Shown: positions 51,062 to 59,897, numbered from the stretch's first letter. The stretch is DNA of 61,773 nt from an uncultured Prevotella sp. (GCA_937877595.1 CALFIY010000053.1:1-61773), one strand, 5' to 3'. Notes: generated from the letters alone by a model not told the origin. Translations and numbers: made by a program.

Positions 51062-51721
51062 ATGGCAAACGACACAAATCTTACACAAGCAAGCCCCATA
51101 CTGGAACGGGTAGTCAGGAAACTGGGCAGTGTTAGTCTGAAGGAAAATCTGGACATAACAGAGGAGCGCATCGCCGCACTTCTCGGCAAATGCTTCAACG
51201 CGCTCAGTAGTGAAGAGCAGCAAACGCTCTCCCGCCTTGCCGAGGCCACGTTAGACTTGGCAGCGAAAAACATACGGCCGGAGGTCACCGAGGTACGTCC
51301 TAAGGAACTGGAGTGTGACGTTGTACGTTTTCAGAACAACAAAGACAAGTGGGTTGCACTTGTCGGACTGCTCGACGGATACCCCTATGAGATTTTCACT
51401 GGCCTGCAAGACGACGACGAAGGCATTCTGCTTCCAAAATCCGTCACTAAGGGCAAGATTATAAAGCATGTCAACGACGACGGCTCGAAGCGCTACGATT
51501 TCCAGTTTGAAAACAAGCGCGGCTACAAGACCACCGTCGAAGGCCTCTCCGAAAAATTCAATCCTGAATACTGGAACTACGCAAAACTCATCTCCGGCGT
51601 ACTTCGCTATCGCATGCCTATCGCCCATGTTATTAAACTTGTCAGTTCGCTTCAACTGCAGAACGAAAGCATCAACACTTGGAAGGTTGGCGTAGAGCGT
51701 GCCCTGAAGAAATACGAATGA
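51062..51721 (+). CDS. stand-alone protein resembling the C-terminal region of B12-dependent ribonucleotide reductase
   Basis: This is a 219-residue cytoplasmic protein. From about residue 78 on (RPEVTEVRPKELECDVVRF, KWVALVGLLDGYPYEIFTG, EGLSEKFNPEYWNYAKLISG, LRYRMPIAHVI) it resembles the C-terminal part of adenosylcobalamin-dependent class II RNR. It lacks that enzyme's catalytic barrel and its terminal Cys-rich tail. The first 75 residues are helical and unlike RNR. A split RNR gene is unlikely because no RNR core is nearby. The function is unknown. The stop overlaps the folB start (ATGA). Confidence 0.65.
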   Translation: MANDTNLTQASPILERVVRKLGSVSLKENLDITEERIAALLGKCFNALSSEEQQTLSRLAEATLDLAAKNIRPEVTEVRPKELECDVVRFQNNKDKWVALVGLLDGYPYEIFTGLQDDDEGILLPKSVTKGKIIKHVNDDGSKRYDFQFENKRGYKTTVEGLSEKFNPEYWNYAKLISGVLRYRMPIAHVIKLVSSLQLQNESINTWKVGVERALKKYE

Positions 51722-52107
51722 AAATCGTGTCAAGTTACATACTGCTGAACAGCGTCCGCCTCAAAGCATTTCACGGCGTACTGCCACAGGAACGTAAAGT
51801 TGGAGGCGAATATAGCGTCAGCCTGCGTGTGGGCTACGACATAAGCAAAGCCATCATCACCGACAATGTCGCCGATACCTTGAACTATGCTGCGCTTTAC
51901 GACATCGTAAGGAAACAGATGAGTCTGCCGTCTTCTCTCTTAGAGCACGTGGCAGGCCGCATAGCCAACAGCATTACAGAGCAATTTCCACAAGTGGAAA
52001 GTATTAGTCTCACCATTGTAAAGTTAAATCCACCCACTGGTGCCGACAGCCAAGGAGCCGGAATAGAAATAAACTGGACCAACGGCACAGGACACCTTAT
52101 ATATTAA
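51718..52107 (+). CDS. folB: dihydroneopterin aldolase
   Basis: FolB cleaves 7,8-dihydroneopterin to 6-hydroxymethyl-dihydropterin in folate synthesis. The 129-residue protein starts at ATG 51718 (MKIVSSYILLNSVRLKAFHGVLPQE), the family N-terminus with the substrate-binding Phe-His-Gly-Val. TLNYAALYDIV and LEHVAGRIANSI follow, with the conserved Tyr and Glu, and the end has KLNPP as expected. A longer frame upstream is not family-like. It overlaps the previous gene by 4 bases and precedes the amidase gene by 10. Confidence 0.92.
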   Translation: MKIVSSYILLNSVRLKAFHGVLPQERKVGGEYSVSLRVGYDISKAIITDNVADTLNYAALYDIVRKQMSLPSSLLEHVAGRIANSITEQFPQVESISLTIVKLNPPTGADSQGAGIEINWTNGTGHLIY

Positions 52108-52117
52108 TATATAGGTA

Positions 52118-53668
52118 ATGAAGAAAAGAATACTACTCTTTATAGCCATAACACTGTTCACAGCACTCGCATCTGTTGCAGCCGACAAGAAGTTCACCCT
52201 CGTTATCGATGCAGGACACGGCGGTCACGACGCAGGAGCAATAGGTGCCATATCAAAAGAGAAAAACATCAATCTCAATGTCGCACTGGCATTTGGCAAA
52301 TATGTAGAGAGCAACTGCCCCGACGTAAAAGTGATTTACACACGCAAGACAGATGTCTTCATTCCCCTGCACACGCGCGCCGATATTGCCAACAAGAACA
52401 AGGCCGACCTCTTCGTTTCCATCCATACCAATTCACTTCCCAAAGGACGCATTGCACGCGGCATGGAAACCTACACGCTTGGTATGCACCGCGCCAACGA
52501 CAATCTCGATGTTGCAAAGAGAGAAAACTCCGTCATTCTGATTGAGAAGGACTACAAGCAGCACTATGAAGGTTTCGATCCACGCTCAAGCGAAAGTTAT
52601 ATAATGTTTGAGTTCATGCAGGACAAGAACATGGAGCAGAGCGTAGAACTGGCCAAGATGGTGCAGAAGCGTACATGTTCCGCTGCAGGACGCGCCAACA
52701 AGGGCGTAAAGCAGGCTGGTTTCCTGGTATTGCGCGCCACGTCGATGCCAAGTTGTCTGATAGAACTTGGCTTTATCTCCACCTCCGACGAAGAGCAATT
52801 CCTCAACTCCAGCGAAGGCATAGACAGATTGGGCAAGGGCATTTACCAAGCCTTTGTCGACTACAAGAAGAAATACGACTCTCACGGGACTGCCATCACA
52901 TATCAGCCTGAGAAAAAGCAACAAGCAGCGAGTACCCCGGCAGAAGTCAAACCTGCGGCAAAACCTGCTGCAACCACGCCGGCAGAAGTCAAGAAACCTG
53001 AAAAGGCCGCTGACGACAACACTCCTAAGAAAGAGGACAAGCAGCGTAAGCACCGCAGCCGTGTAGCACAGGAGTTGGCAGATGCCCGCGAGGGGCGTGT
53101 TGACGTAGCGCCTGCAGAAAGCACGAAAGTTGCTGCCGACGTCGATTCCGTAGTTACAGCCGACCCGAAAACAGCCGTTCTGCCGGAACAACAGGCTGCG
53201 CCACCTATTGCACAACAGGAGGCTGCAAAGCCAAAAGAACCTGCGACGGCGCCAAAGGAAACCGCAAAACCCAAGGAGCCTGTAGCGCCACAGGAAACTG
53301 CAAAGCCTAAAGAGACGGCAGCAAAACCCAAGGAACCTGCAGCACCAAAGGAGGTAGCAAAGCCTAAGGAGCAGGCAAAGACGAGCAGCGACGCACCTGT
53401 CTTCAAGGTACAAATCCTTGCAAGCACCACGCAGCAGTCGCTAAACAGCGAGCAACTGCAAGGACAGCAGAATGTAGACATGTACCAGGAAGGCGGCTTC
53501 TACAAATATACCGTTGGAGCCTCGACAAACTATCAGGAAATCTACCAACTGCGCAAATCGCTGCTTGACAAATTCCCTGAAGCCTTCATCATAGCATTCC
53601 GCGGCAACCAGAAGATGGACGTAAGACAAGCCGTACAGGAATACAGAAGCAGAAAAGCACAAAAATAA
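52118..53668 (+). CDS. N-acetylmuramoyl-L-alanine amidase with SPOR-like end
   Basis: This 516-residue exported cell-wall hydrolase has a signal MKKRILLFIAITLFTALASVAA. The Amidase_3 domain (about residues 26-245) has zinc ligands in DAGHGGHDAGA, the SIHTNS His and the catalytic Glu in LIELGFIS. It cuts between MurNAc and the stem peptide during septation. A long linker (about 265-425) is built of Lys-Pro-Glu-Pro-Ala-like repeats. The last 80 residues (FKVQILAST...YKYTVGASTNYQEI) form a SPOR-like domain, which binds denuded septal glycan. Confidence 0.9.
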   Translation: MKKRILLFIAITLFTALASVAADKKFTLVIDAGHGGHDAGAIGAISKEKNINLNVALAFGKYVESNCPDVKVIYTRKTDVFIPLHTRADIANKNKADLFVSIHTNSLPKGRIARGMETYTLGMHRANDNLDVAKRENSVILIEKDYKQHYEGFDPRSSESYIMFEFMQDKNMEQSVELAKMVQKRTCSAAGRANKGVKQAGFLVLRATSMPSCLIELGFISTSDEEQFLNSSEGIDRLGKGIYQAFVDYKKKYDSHGTAITYQPEKKQQAASTPAEVKPAAKPAATTPAEVKKPEKAADDNTPKKEDKQRKHRSRVAQELADAREGRVDVAPAESTKVAADVDSVVTADPKTAVLPEQQAAPPIAQQEAAKPKEPATAPKETAKPKEPVAPQETAKPKETAAKPKEPAAPKEVAKPKEQAKTSSDAPVFKVQILASTTQQSLNSEQLQGQQNVDMYQEGGFYKYTVGASTNYQEIYQLRKSLLDKFPEAFIIAFRGNQKMDVRQAVQEYRSRKAQK

Positions 53669-53678
53669 TCTTTAAGAT

Positions 53679-54581
53679 ATGAAATTCTTTACAAAGGAAG
53701 TACAGATAGCATTAGTTGCTATAGTCGGACTTGTGGTGCTCTTTTTCGGACTTCAGTTTTTGAAGGGACTGAGCATGTTCTCCGACTCCAACGAATACAA
53801 TGTTGTTTTCAGTGATGTCAGCGGCCTCTCTTCGTCATCCCCCGTCTATGCCAATGGCTACAGAGTTGGCGTAGTGGAGCGCATCGACTACGACTACGAC
53901 CGCCCAGACCATATTGTGGCAGTGCTTGGCCTTGACAAGGCAATGCGAGTACCGCAAGGCACCTACGCAGAAGTGGCAAGCGACCTGCTTGGCAATATCA
54001 AGATCAACCTCGTCTTGTCGGACAATCCGCTGCAGTTTCTTGCCACTGGCGACACTATCACCGGCGGACTGGAGACAGGCGTCATGTCGAAAGTAGGCGA
54101 CATGGTCCCGGCCATAGAGCGCATACTTCCGAAACTCGACTCCATTATGGCAAGCCTCAACCAACTGCTGGCAGACCCTGCACTTACCAACACGCTGCAC
54201 AACGTTGAGGGAATGACCAGCGAACTGAAGAGCACAAGCGCACAACTGCACACACTTTCAGTTAGCCTTAACAGCAATGTCCCAACCATGCTAAGCAAGG
54301 CCGACGGTGTGCTTGACAATACGCAGCAACTTACGGCCAGCCTCAACGCACTTGATTTGGCCAACATGGCAGCGAAGGTGAACAAGACCCTTGACGATGT
54401 CAATCAGATGACCGACCGCTTGAACAGCAACGAAGGCTCTCTCGGACTGCTTATGCGCGATGCTGATCTCTACAACAACCTTAACTCAACGGCAGCCGAC
54501 GCCGACTCTTTGCTGATAGATTTCAAACAACATCCAAAACGCTATATTCACTTCTCAGTTTTCGGCAAAAAAGACAAGTAA
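53679..54581 (+). CDS. MlaD/MCE-family protein
   Basis: This 300-residue protein is anchored by one N-terminal membrane helix (VQIALVAIVGLVVLFFGLQFL). The MCE domain follows at about residues 37-115 (YNVVFSDVSGLSSSSPVYANGYRVGVV, with the conserved Gly-rich turn). A long helical region (about 135-270) forms coiled-coil-like repeats. MCE proteins carry lipids between inner and outer membranes. The usual partners (MlaE permease, MlaF ATPase) are not adjacent here. It starts 10 bases after the amidase gene. Confidence 0.87.
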   Translation: MKFFTKEVQIALVAIVGLVVLFFGLQFLKGLSMFSDSNEYNVVFSDVSGLSSSSPVYANGYRVGVVERIDYDYDRPDHIVAVLGLDKAMRVPQGTYAEVASDLLGNIKINLVLSDNPLQFLATGDTITGGLETGVMSKVGDMVPAIERILPKLDSIMASLNQLLADPALTNTLHNVEGMTSELKSTSAQLHTLSVSLNSNVPTMLSKADGVLDNTQQLTASLNALDLANMAAKVNKTLDDVNQMTDRLNSNEGSLGLLMRDADLYNNLNSTAADADSLLIDFKQHPKRYIHFSVFGKKDK

Positions 54582-54949
54582 AAATTCCTGTAATTTTTAA
54601 TTAGTCTAAATAGACAACTCCCGTAACACTTTTTCGACACGTTGCACCGAAGTGCTTGATTTGATAGCACTTTTGTGCGTCTGCAAGAAAACAGATTGCA
54701 TACCTCAGATGTCGTGTGCAGGTTTGCGTAAAAGCGGATATTTCAATGCGTTACATTTTCGCAAATATCAAAAGTAATCCTCAAAACGCCAAATAGCGCA
54801 TAATCATCGGTAAATAAAGAAGTTAGTGTCAAGAACTGAGAAAACGGGCTTACAGACACATTTGTAGCGTTCGGGAAAAAGTACGACCTTTGCATCCGCA
54901 GCGAAAAAATGTCTTCGCCAACTTAAAACAATAGTATTAAAACCGTCAC
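54582..54949. other. dnaA upstream region without genes
   Basis: This is 368 bp of AT-rich DNA. I find no frame worth calling and no convincing DnaA boxes (TTWTNCACA), so it does not look like a replication origin. A TACTTTTG box on the minus strand (54769-54776) could drive a leftward transcript, but no -33 element supports it. The dnaA promoter is listed separately. Confidence 0.5.
54861..54892 (+). promoter_or_regulatory. probable dnaA promoter
   Basis: TTTG (54861-54864), a 20-base spacer and GACCTTTG (54885-54892; one mismatch to TAnnTTTG besides the variable bases) lie 57 bases before the dnaA ATG. Confidence 0.5.
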
Positions 54950-56356
54950 ATGGAAAAAACTCCAAGGGAGTTGTGGGGTGATTGTCTTCATCTTATTAAG
55001 GAGAACGTCACCGAGCAGCAATACAAGACATGGTTTGCGCCTATCGTGTTTGAAAAATACGATGTCGAAAGCCACACCCTGCTCATACAAGTGCCAAGCC
55101 GCTACGTGTATGAGTATCTGGAGCAATACTATGTGGCACTGCTGACGAAGGTACTGCAGCGCTGTTTCGGAACAAGCATCCGCCTTAACTACCGCATTGT
55201 AGTAGATAAGCAGAATGGCATCACAGTCGACGAGTCAAGCGATGAGCCAGTTGCACTGGCTCCTGTACAGGAGACGGTACGTGGCAACAAGACTCCTACA
55301 ATACTTGACGCTGCCAATCCACAGGTTCTGAATTCGCAACTTGACCCGAAGAAAACTTTCGAGCGCTTTATAGAGGGCACCTCCAACAGGTTGCCGCGCA
55401 CCGTAGGCTTTTCCATCGCCGAGCATCCTGGCAAATCAACATTCAATCCATTCTTTGTCTATGGACCTTCGGGCTGCGGCAAGACACATCTCATCAATGC
55501 CATCGGCCTGCACAGCAAGGAACTTTGTCCACAGGCCCGCGTGCTTTACGTATCGGCACGTCTTTTCACCGTGCAGTTCACTGACGCCGTCCGGCAGAAC
55601 AAACTTTCCGAGTTTATCAGTTTCTACCAGTCTATCGACATTCTTATCGTCGACGACATACAAGAGTGGACAACTGAAAAGACGCTCGACACATTTTTCT
55701 ACATCTTCGACCATCTGTTCCGCCTTGGCAAGCAGATAATACTGGCCAGCGACCGTCCGCCAGTAGACCTCGTAGGAGTGAAGGACCGTCTGCTGACCCG
55801 TTTCTCCTGCGGTTTGATAGCCGAGTTGGAGAAGCCCAACCTTCAGTTGTGCATTGATATCCTTGAGGCAAAATGCAAGCGCGACGGTCTGCAGATTCCT
55901 GAAGATGTCATAATGTTTATCGCCCAGACCGCCAACGGTTCTGTTCGCGATCTGGAGGGTGTGATAAATTCTCTCATGGCCTACTCTATCGTCTACAACA
56001 GCCATATCGACATGCGTCTGGCAGAACGGGTCATCCAGCGTGCCGTGAAGATCGACAATCGCCCACTCACTGTCGACGACATTATCGACAAGGTTTGTGT
56101 ACACTTCAATGTGAGCCAGCAAAACGTGTGCAGCCGTTCCCGCAAGCGCGACTACGTTCTGGCACGCCAGGTTTCGATGTATCTTGCACAAAAGCACACC
56201 AAGATGCCGGCATCGCGCATTGGCCAGTTGATTGGCGGCCGCGACCACTCCACCGTAATTCACAGTTGCACGGCCATAGAGCAACGCCTGCAAGTAGACA
56301 AGTCATTCTCTGCCGAACTTAACAGTATAGAAAACTCATTCAGACTGAAGCACTAA
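54950..56356 (+). CDS. dnaA: chromosomal replication initiator DnaA
   Basis: This 468-residue protein opens the replication origin by binding DnaA boxes as an ATP-dependent filament. Domain I is at the N-terminus (LWGDCLHLIKENVTEQQYKTWFAPI). The AAA+ domain has Walker A GPSGCGKTHLINAIG and Walker B ILIVDDIQ, with sensor LTRFSCGLIAEL. C-terminal domain IV has GRDHSTVIHS, the DNA-recognition signature. Length is normal. The upstream region lacks clear DnaA boxes. A terminator overlaps its stop codon. Confidence 0.96.
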   Translation: MEKTPRELWGDCLHLIKENVTEQQYKTWFAPIVFEKYDVESHTLLIQVPSRYVYEYLEQYYVALLTKVLQRCFGTSIRLNYRIVVDKQNGITVDESSDEPVALAPVQETVRGNKTPTILDAANPQVLNSQLDPKKTFERFIEGTSNRLPRTVGFSIAEHPGKSTFNPFFVYGPSGCGKTHLINAIGLHSKELCPQARVLYVSARLFTVQFTDAVRQNKLSEFISFYQSIDILIVDDIQEWTTEKTLDTFFYIFDHLFRLGKQIILASDRPPVDLVGVKDRLLTRFSCGLIAELEKPNLQLCIDILEAKCKRDGLQIPEDVIMFIAQTANGSVRDLEGVINSLMAYSIVYNSHIDMRLAERVIQRAVKIDNRPLTVDDIIDKVCVHFNVSQQNVCSRSRKRDYVLARQVSMYLAQKHTKMPASRIGQLIGGRDHSTVIHSCTAIEQRLQVDKSFSAELNSIENSFRLKH

Positions 56357-56379
56357 CCGCAATGCTTCAGTCTTTTTTT
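56343..56379 (+). terminator. dnaA terminator
   Basis: GACTGAAGCA and TGCTTCAGTC form a 10-bp stem with a 10-base loop, followed by seven T. The left arm includes the last dnaA codons. Confidence 0.85.
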
Positions 56380-56407
56380 GTTCACACTTTTTTCCCGGAT
56401 TATTGCA

Positions 56408-57406
56408 TTATTGTCCGCCAAGCAGTTGGAAATACTCTATTATTTCCTCCCATGTCTTGAACTTGCTTGAACCATAATGCAGCAGTGTTGCCATTGTCTC
56501 GGTGTCGCCCTGCGATGACACGAAATAGTCGCCATACAGCAAGTCGCGCCGATTGGTGAATATCGTGTGTCCCCATGCCGGCACACCGACATATTCTGTC
56601 AGCCATTCCGTTGTCTGCGCATATTCTTCCTGTACCGACGACTTTGCCGGCGCCACGAAAAACACCTGATAGTTTTCCACCAGTTGCCTCACCGCCTTCT
56701 GCACCGAACTTGCCGGCTTTCCGTAGCCATCGGCCATCGTCTCCGTTCCGATATATACTACCGGGCGCTGGCGATGCTCCTGTTCGTCGTCTATCCAGCG
56801 TATCACCGGTATCACGCTGTGCAGCAGCGAACTGTCGTTCAGTCGGTGCTCGCCGTGGAATGGAATAGCATTTGGATAGTAACCTTGGAAGAGCGCGCGA
56901 CAGTCTACCGTCGTATCCTCATCGCCAAACAGACCATAGACGCGCTGCCGCTCTGCCTCGTCGACATGCATGAAGCGCTTCTCCGTCTGCTCCCGATATT
57001 CCTTCACCAGCGCCTTGGTGACGATAAACTCCTGTATGCCGTCCTTGCGCGGGTTCTGGAAATGCTGTGTGCCTATCATCCCGTGAGCCTTCATCGTGTC
57101 GGCCATCTCCAAGGCAGGATTGACGCATATACGGTCATATCCTGCGAGTTGCTCTGTATACATTCCGCCCATCGACGTACCCATGATGAGGCTCGGATGC
57201 TCCGCATCACATATCTCGTGCAGCAGAGCCATAGCCTCGGCAGGTCTCACGGGCAGGTCGGGTGCTATGACATTTGCCGCAGGCATCAGTTGACGCAGCA
57301 GAGCCACTGTGCCCGACTGACCGCTACTTGCAAAGCCATGCACATAGAGCACCGTCTTCTGCGACATGAGCCCGGGAAACTGTTTCAAGTGTATGCTTGC
57401 AGCCAT
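56408..57406 (-). CDS. YqiA-like alpha/beta hydrolase fused to a degenerate HAD-like domain
   Basis: This is a 332-residue fusion. Residues about 17-205 are a small alpha/beta hydrolase of the YqiA/UPF0227 type: YVHGFASSGQSG (oxyanion loop), Ser78 in GTSMGGMY, acidic residues in LFGDEDTTVD and His in FHGEHRLND. Residues about 212-332 resemble bacterial 5'(3')-deoxyribonucleotidases of the HAD superfamily (TTEWLTEYVG, YGSSKFKTWEEIIEYF). The HAD catalytic residues are gone: the DxDGVL site reads IGTETMAD and the later Asp pair reads SSQGD. ATG 57406 sits 4 bases after the receiver gene stop; ATG 57367 (MSQKTVLYVHGF) is a plausible alternative start. The role is unknown. Confidence 0.7.
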   Translation of the reverse strand: MAASIHLKQFPGLMSQKTVLYVHGFASSGQSGTVALLRQLMPAANVIAPDLPVRPAEAMALLHEICDAEHPSLIMGTSMGGMYTEQLAGYDRICVNPALEMADTMKAHGMIGTQHFQNPRKDGIQEFIVTKALVKEYREQTEKRFMHVDEAERQRVYGLFGDEDTTVDCRALFQGYYPNAIPFHGEHRLNDSSLLHSVIPVIRWIDDEQEHRQRPVVYIGTETMADGYGKPASSVQKAVRQLVENYQVFFVAPAKSSVQEEYAQTTEWLTEYVGVPAWGHTIFTNRRDLLYGDYFVSSQGDTETMATLLHYGSSKFKTWEEIIEYFQLLGGQ

Positions 57407-57410
57407 CGTG

Positions 57411-57761
57411 TCAGATGTACTTTGCTATTATCTTCAGGCATTTCTCGCTGCTGATAGGCTTTGCCATGAAGTCGTCACACCCTGCCTCCATTGCATGTTC
57501 GCGGTCGGTGTCGAAGGCATTTGCCGTTATTGCGATTATCGGCAGCGACGGGTGCTTCGCCTTTATCAGGCGCGTAGCCTCAATTCCGTTCATCACAGGC
57601 ATGTTGATATCCATCAGTATCAGGTCGTAGTCTTCCTCTTCAACCTTTTCCACTGCCTCCTGCCCGTTTACGGCACGGAAGAATTCGTAGTGATGCTTCA
57701 AAACGTAACTCATCAGAATGAAGTTACTGTAGTTGTCCTCGACCACAAGAATTTTTTTCAT
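57411..57761 (-). CDS. stand-alone receiver-domain response regulator
   Basis: This 116-residue CheY-like protein is a single receiver domain without an output domain. The acidic pocket is VVEDN, the phospho-acceptor is Asp51 (LMDINMP), followed by Thr79 (AITAN) and Lys101 (AKPIS). The pattern resembles receivers of hybrid kinases or phosphorelays. The hydrolase/HAD fusion gene follows at 4 bases, so the two are probably co-expressed. No kinase is adjacent; the orphan kinase at 41599 is a possible but unproven partner. Confidence 0.9.
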   Translation of the reverse strand: MKKILVVEDNYSNFILMSYVLKHHYEFFRAVNGQEAVEKVEEEDYDLILMDINMPVMNGIEATRLIKAKHPSLPIIAITANAFDTDREHAMEAGCDDFMAKPISSEKCLKIIAKYI

Positions 57762-57798
57762 AAGACAAAATATTCTGTTCGTATTGCTTAATTATTTA

Positions 57799-57806
57799 CA
57801 AAAGTA
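57799..57806 (-). promoter_or_regulatory. promoter -7 box for receiver-hydrolase operon
   Basis: The minus strand reads TACTTTTG, 37 bases before the ATG at 57761. Confidence 0.6.
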
Positions 57807-57826
57807 CTGCTTTTATTCAGATTTCT

Positions 57827-57858
57827 TTTGTGTGTTCTCCACTTTTTAACTAATTTTG
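57827..57858 (+). promoter_or_regulatory. promoter for GH51 gene
   Basis: TTTG (57827-57830), a 20-base spacer and TAATTTTG (57851-57858) form a full promoter 41 bases before the ATG at 57900. It rules out a start upstream at 57828. Confidence 0.75.
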
Positions 57859-57899
57859 TCCGAAGAAAAAACTTGAAACATAAAAATCCTGACTATATT

Positions 57900-59897
57900 A
57901 TGAAAAAACTTCTCACAGCGAGCACCTTGCTGCTTGCCATGCTGTTTTCCAACGCACATGCCCAGACCGTGATGGACGTCAACACCACGAAGATGGTTGC
58001 ACCCGTCCAGCCCACTATGTATGGCATATTCTTCGAGGACATCAACTTTGCTGCCGACGGCGGCCTTTACGGCGAACTCGTGAAGAACCGCTCCTTCGAG
58101 TTTCCGCAGTCCCTGATGGGCTGGCAGGCTTTCGGGTGTGTCGACGTGCGCGACGACGGGCCCTTCGAGCGTTGTCCGCATTATGTAGTGCTCAGCGACC
58201 CAGGCAATCGCAATCGCCGCACGGGCCTCGTCAACGAGGGATTTTTCGGCATCGGCGTAGAGAAAGGCAAGCAGTACCGTTTCTCTGTATGGGCAAAGGC
58301 CTCAAAAGGCACGTCGGCCATCCGCGTACAACTGATTGACGAGCGCTCGCAGCGTGAACATCAGGAGTTTGCCGAGCAGAAGATAGACATAAGTTCCGAC
58401 AAGTGGCAGAAATATACCGTGACTCTCACGCCGTCGCGCACTGAGGAGCACGCCCGTCTCCGCATCTTCCTGCGCGGACAGAACTCCGTAGCCTTGGAGC
58501 ATATTTCGCTTTTCCCCGTCGACACCTACAAGCAGCGTGAGAACGGCATGCGCCGCGACCTGGCCGAAGCCTTGGAAGACCTGAAGCCCGGCATCTTCCG
58601 CTTCCCCGGCGGCTGCATTGTCGAGGGCACCGACCTCGCCACGCGCTATCAATGGAAGAACACGCTCGGCCCCGTGGAAAACCGTCCCCTCAATCAGAAC
58701 CGCTGGGAACACACCTTCGACTATCGCTACTATGCGGACTACTACCAGTCGTGCGGTCTTGGCTTCTTCGAGTTTTTCCAACTCTCAGAAGACATCGGCG
58801 CAGAGCCCCTGCCAATTCTCAATGTCGGTATGGCCTGCCAGTACCAGAACTGGGAGAACGAGAGCGCCCATGTCGCCACCGACGAACTTCAGCCCTACAT
58901 TGACGACTGCCTTGACCTCATCGAGTTTGCCAATGGCCCTGCCGACAGCAAGTGGGGAAAAGTCCGCGCCGACATGGGCCATCCTGCACCGTTCAATATG
59001 AAATACATCGGCGTCGGCAACGAACAGTGGGGCGAGTTCTACTACAAGCGCCTTGAGCCGTTTGTCAAGGCAATCCGCGCCAAGCACCCCGAGATAAAGA
59101 TTGTGGGCACCAGCGGCCCTGTTCCCGAGGATGTCCCCAACAACACCTACCGCTTCAGCGATGGCTGGAAAGCCATGACACAACTGAAGGCCGACCTTGT
59201 CGACGAGCATTTCTACCGCGACGAGAAGTGGTTCCTCTCCAACGGACTGCGCTACGACTCCTACTCGCGCAAGGGTCCGAAGGTCTTTGCCGGCGAATAC
59301 GCCTGCCATGGCAAGGGCAAGAAGTGGAACCACTACGAGGCAGCCATCCTTGAGGCAGCATTTATGACAGGCTTCGAGCGCAATGCCGATGTAGTCCACA
59401 TGACCACCCCGGCACCGCTCTTCGCTCACGTCGACGGCTGGCAGTGGCGCCCCGACCAGATATGGTTCGACAACCTTCGCGTGGCACGCACCGTGAGTTA
59501 CTACGTTCAGCAGATGTACGCCACCAACAGCGGCACCCATACGCTGTCGCTCACCAGCAAAAAACTCCCCGTTGCCAATCAGGAGGGGCAGAACGGCCTG
59601 TTTGCTTCCGCGTCCTACGACAAGCCTTCCGGCGAGGTAATCATCAAGATCGCCAACACGTCGCGCGAGCAGCAGTCAGTCAGCGTACGCCTCAGTGACA
59701 TCAAGGGCGACCGCACGGCACAGACCATCACCCTTTCGCACAGCGGCATGGACGACGAGAACACCGTGAAGCGTCCCGAACTTATCACACCGCAGAAGGG
59801 AACTGCCAGCATAGTGTCCGACAAGAAGGACGGCACTCTCGACGACACCCTGCCTGCCATGTCATTCCGCATCTACAGAATAAAGAAATCCCTGTAA
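57900..59897 (+). CDS. alpha-L-arabinofuranosidase (GH51)
   Basis: This 665-residue exported enzyme (signal MKKLLTASTLLLAMLFSNAHAQ) should release arabinofuranose from arabinan or arabinoxylan. After a short beta segment comes a CBM4/9-like jelly roll (about residues 75-205). A TIM barrel (about 225-520) holds acid/base Glu375 (GVGNEQWG) and nucleophile Glu466 (FAGEYACHG). A C-terminal beta domain follows. The catalytic pair and layout fit GH51. I start at ATG 57900 because the promoter lies just upstream. With the pectinesterase it points to plant cell-wall use. Confidence 0.92.
   Translation: MKKLLTASTLLLAMLFSNAHAQTVMDVNTTKMVAPVQPTMYGIFFEDINFAADGGLYGELVKNRSFEFPQSLMGWQAFGCVDVRDDGPFERCPHYVVLSDPGNRNRRTGLVNEGFFGIGVEKGKQYRFSVWAKASKGTSAIRVQLIDERSQREHQEFAEQKIDISSDKWQKYTVTLTPSRTEEHARLRIFLRGQNSVALEHISLFPVDTYKQRENGMRRDLAEALEDLKPGIFRFPGGCIVEGTDLATRYQWKNTLGPVENRPLNQNRWEHTFDYRYYADYYQSCGLGFFEFFQLSEDIGAEPLPILNVGMACQYQNWENESAHVATDELQPYIDDCLDLIEFANGPADSKWGKVRADMGHPAPFNMKYIGVGNEQWGEFYYKRLEPFVKAIRAKHPEIKIVGTSGPVPEDVPNNTYRFSDGWKAMTQLKADLVDEHFYRDEKWFLSNGLRYDSYSRKGPKVFAGEYACHGKGKKWNHYEAAILEAAFMTGFERNADVVHMTTPAPLFAHVDGWQWRPDQIWFDNLRVARTVSYYVQQMYATNSGTHTLSLTSKKLPVANQEGQNGLFASASYDKPSGEVIIKIANTSREQQSVSVRLSDIKGDRTAQTITLSHSGMDDENTVKRPELITPQKGTASIVSDKKDGTLDDTLPAMSFRIYRIKKSL

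Noticed and set aside
54582..54949. Replication origin upstream of dnaA
   Set aside because: I found no cluster of DnaA boxes and no unwinding element beyond ordinary AT-richness. The nearest candidates have two or more mismatches.
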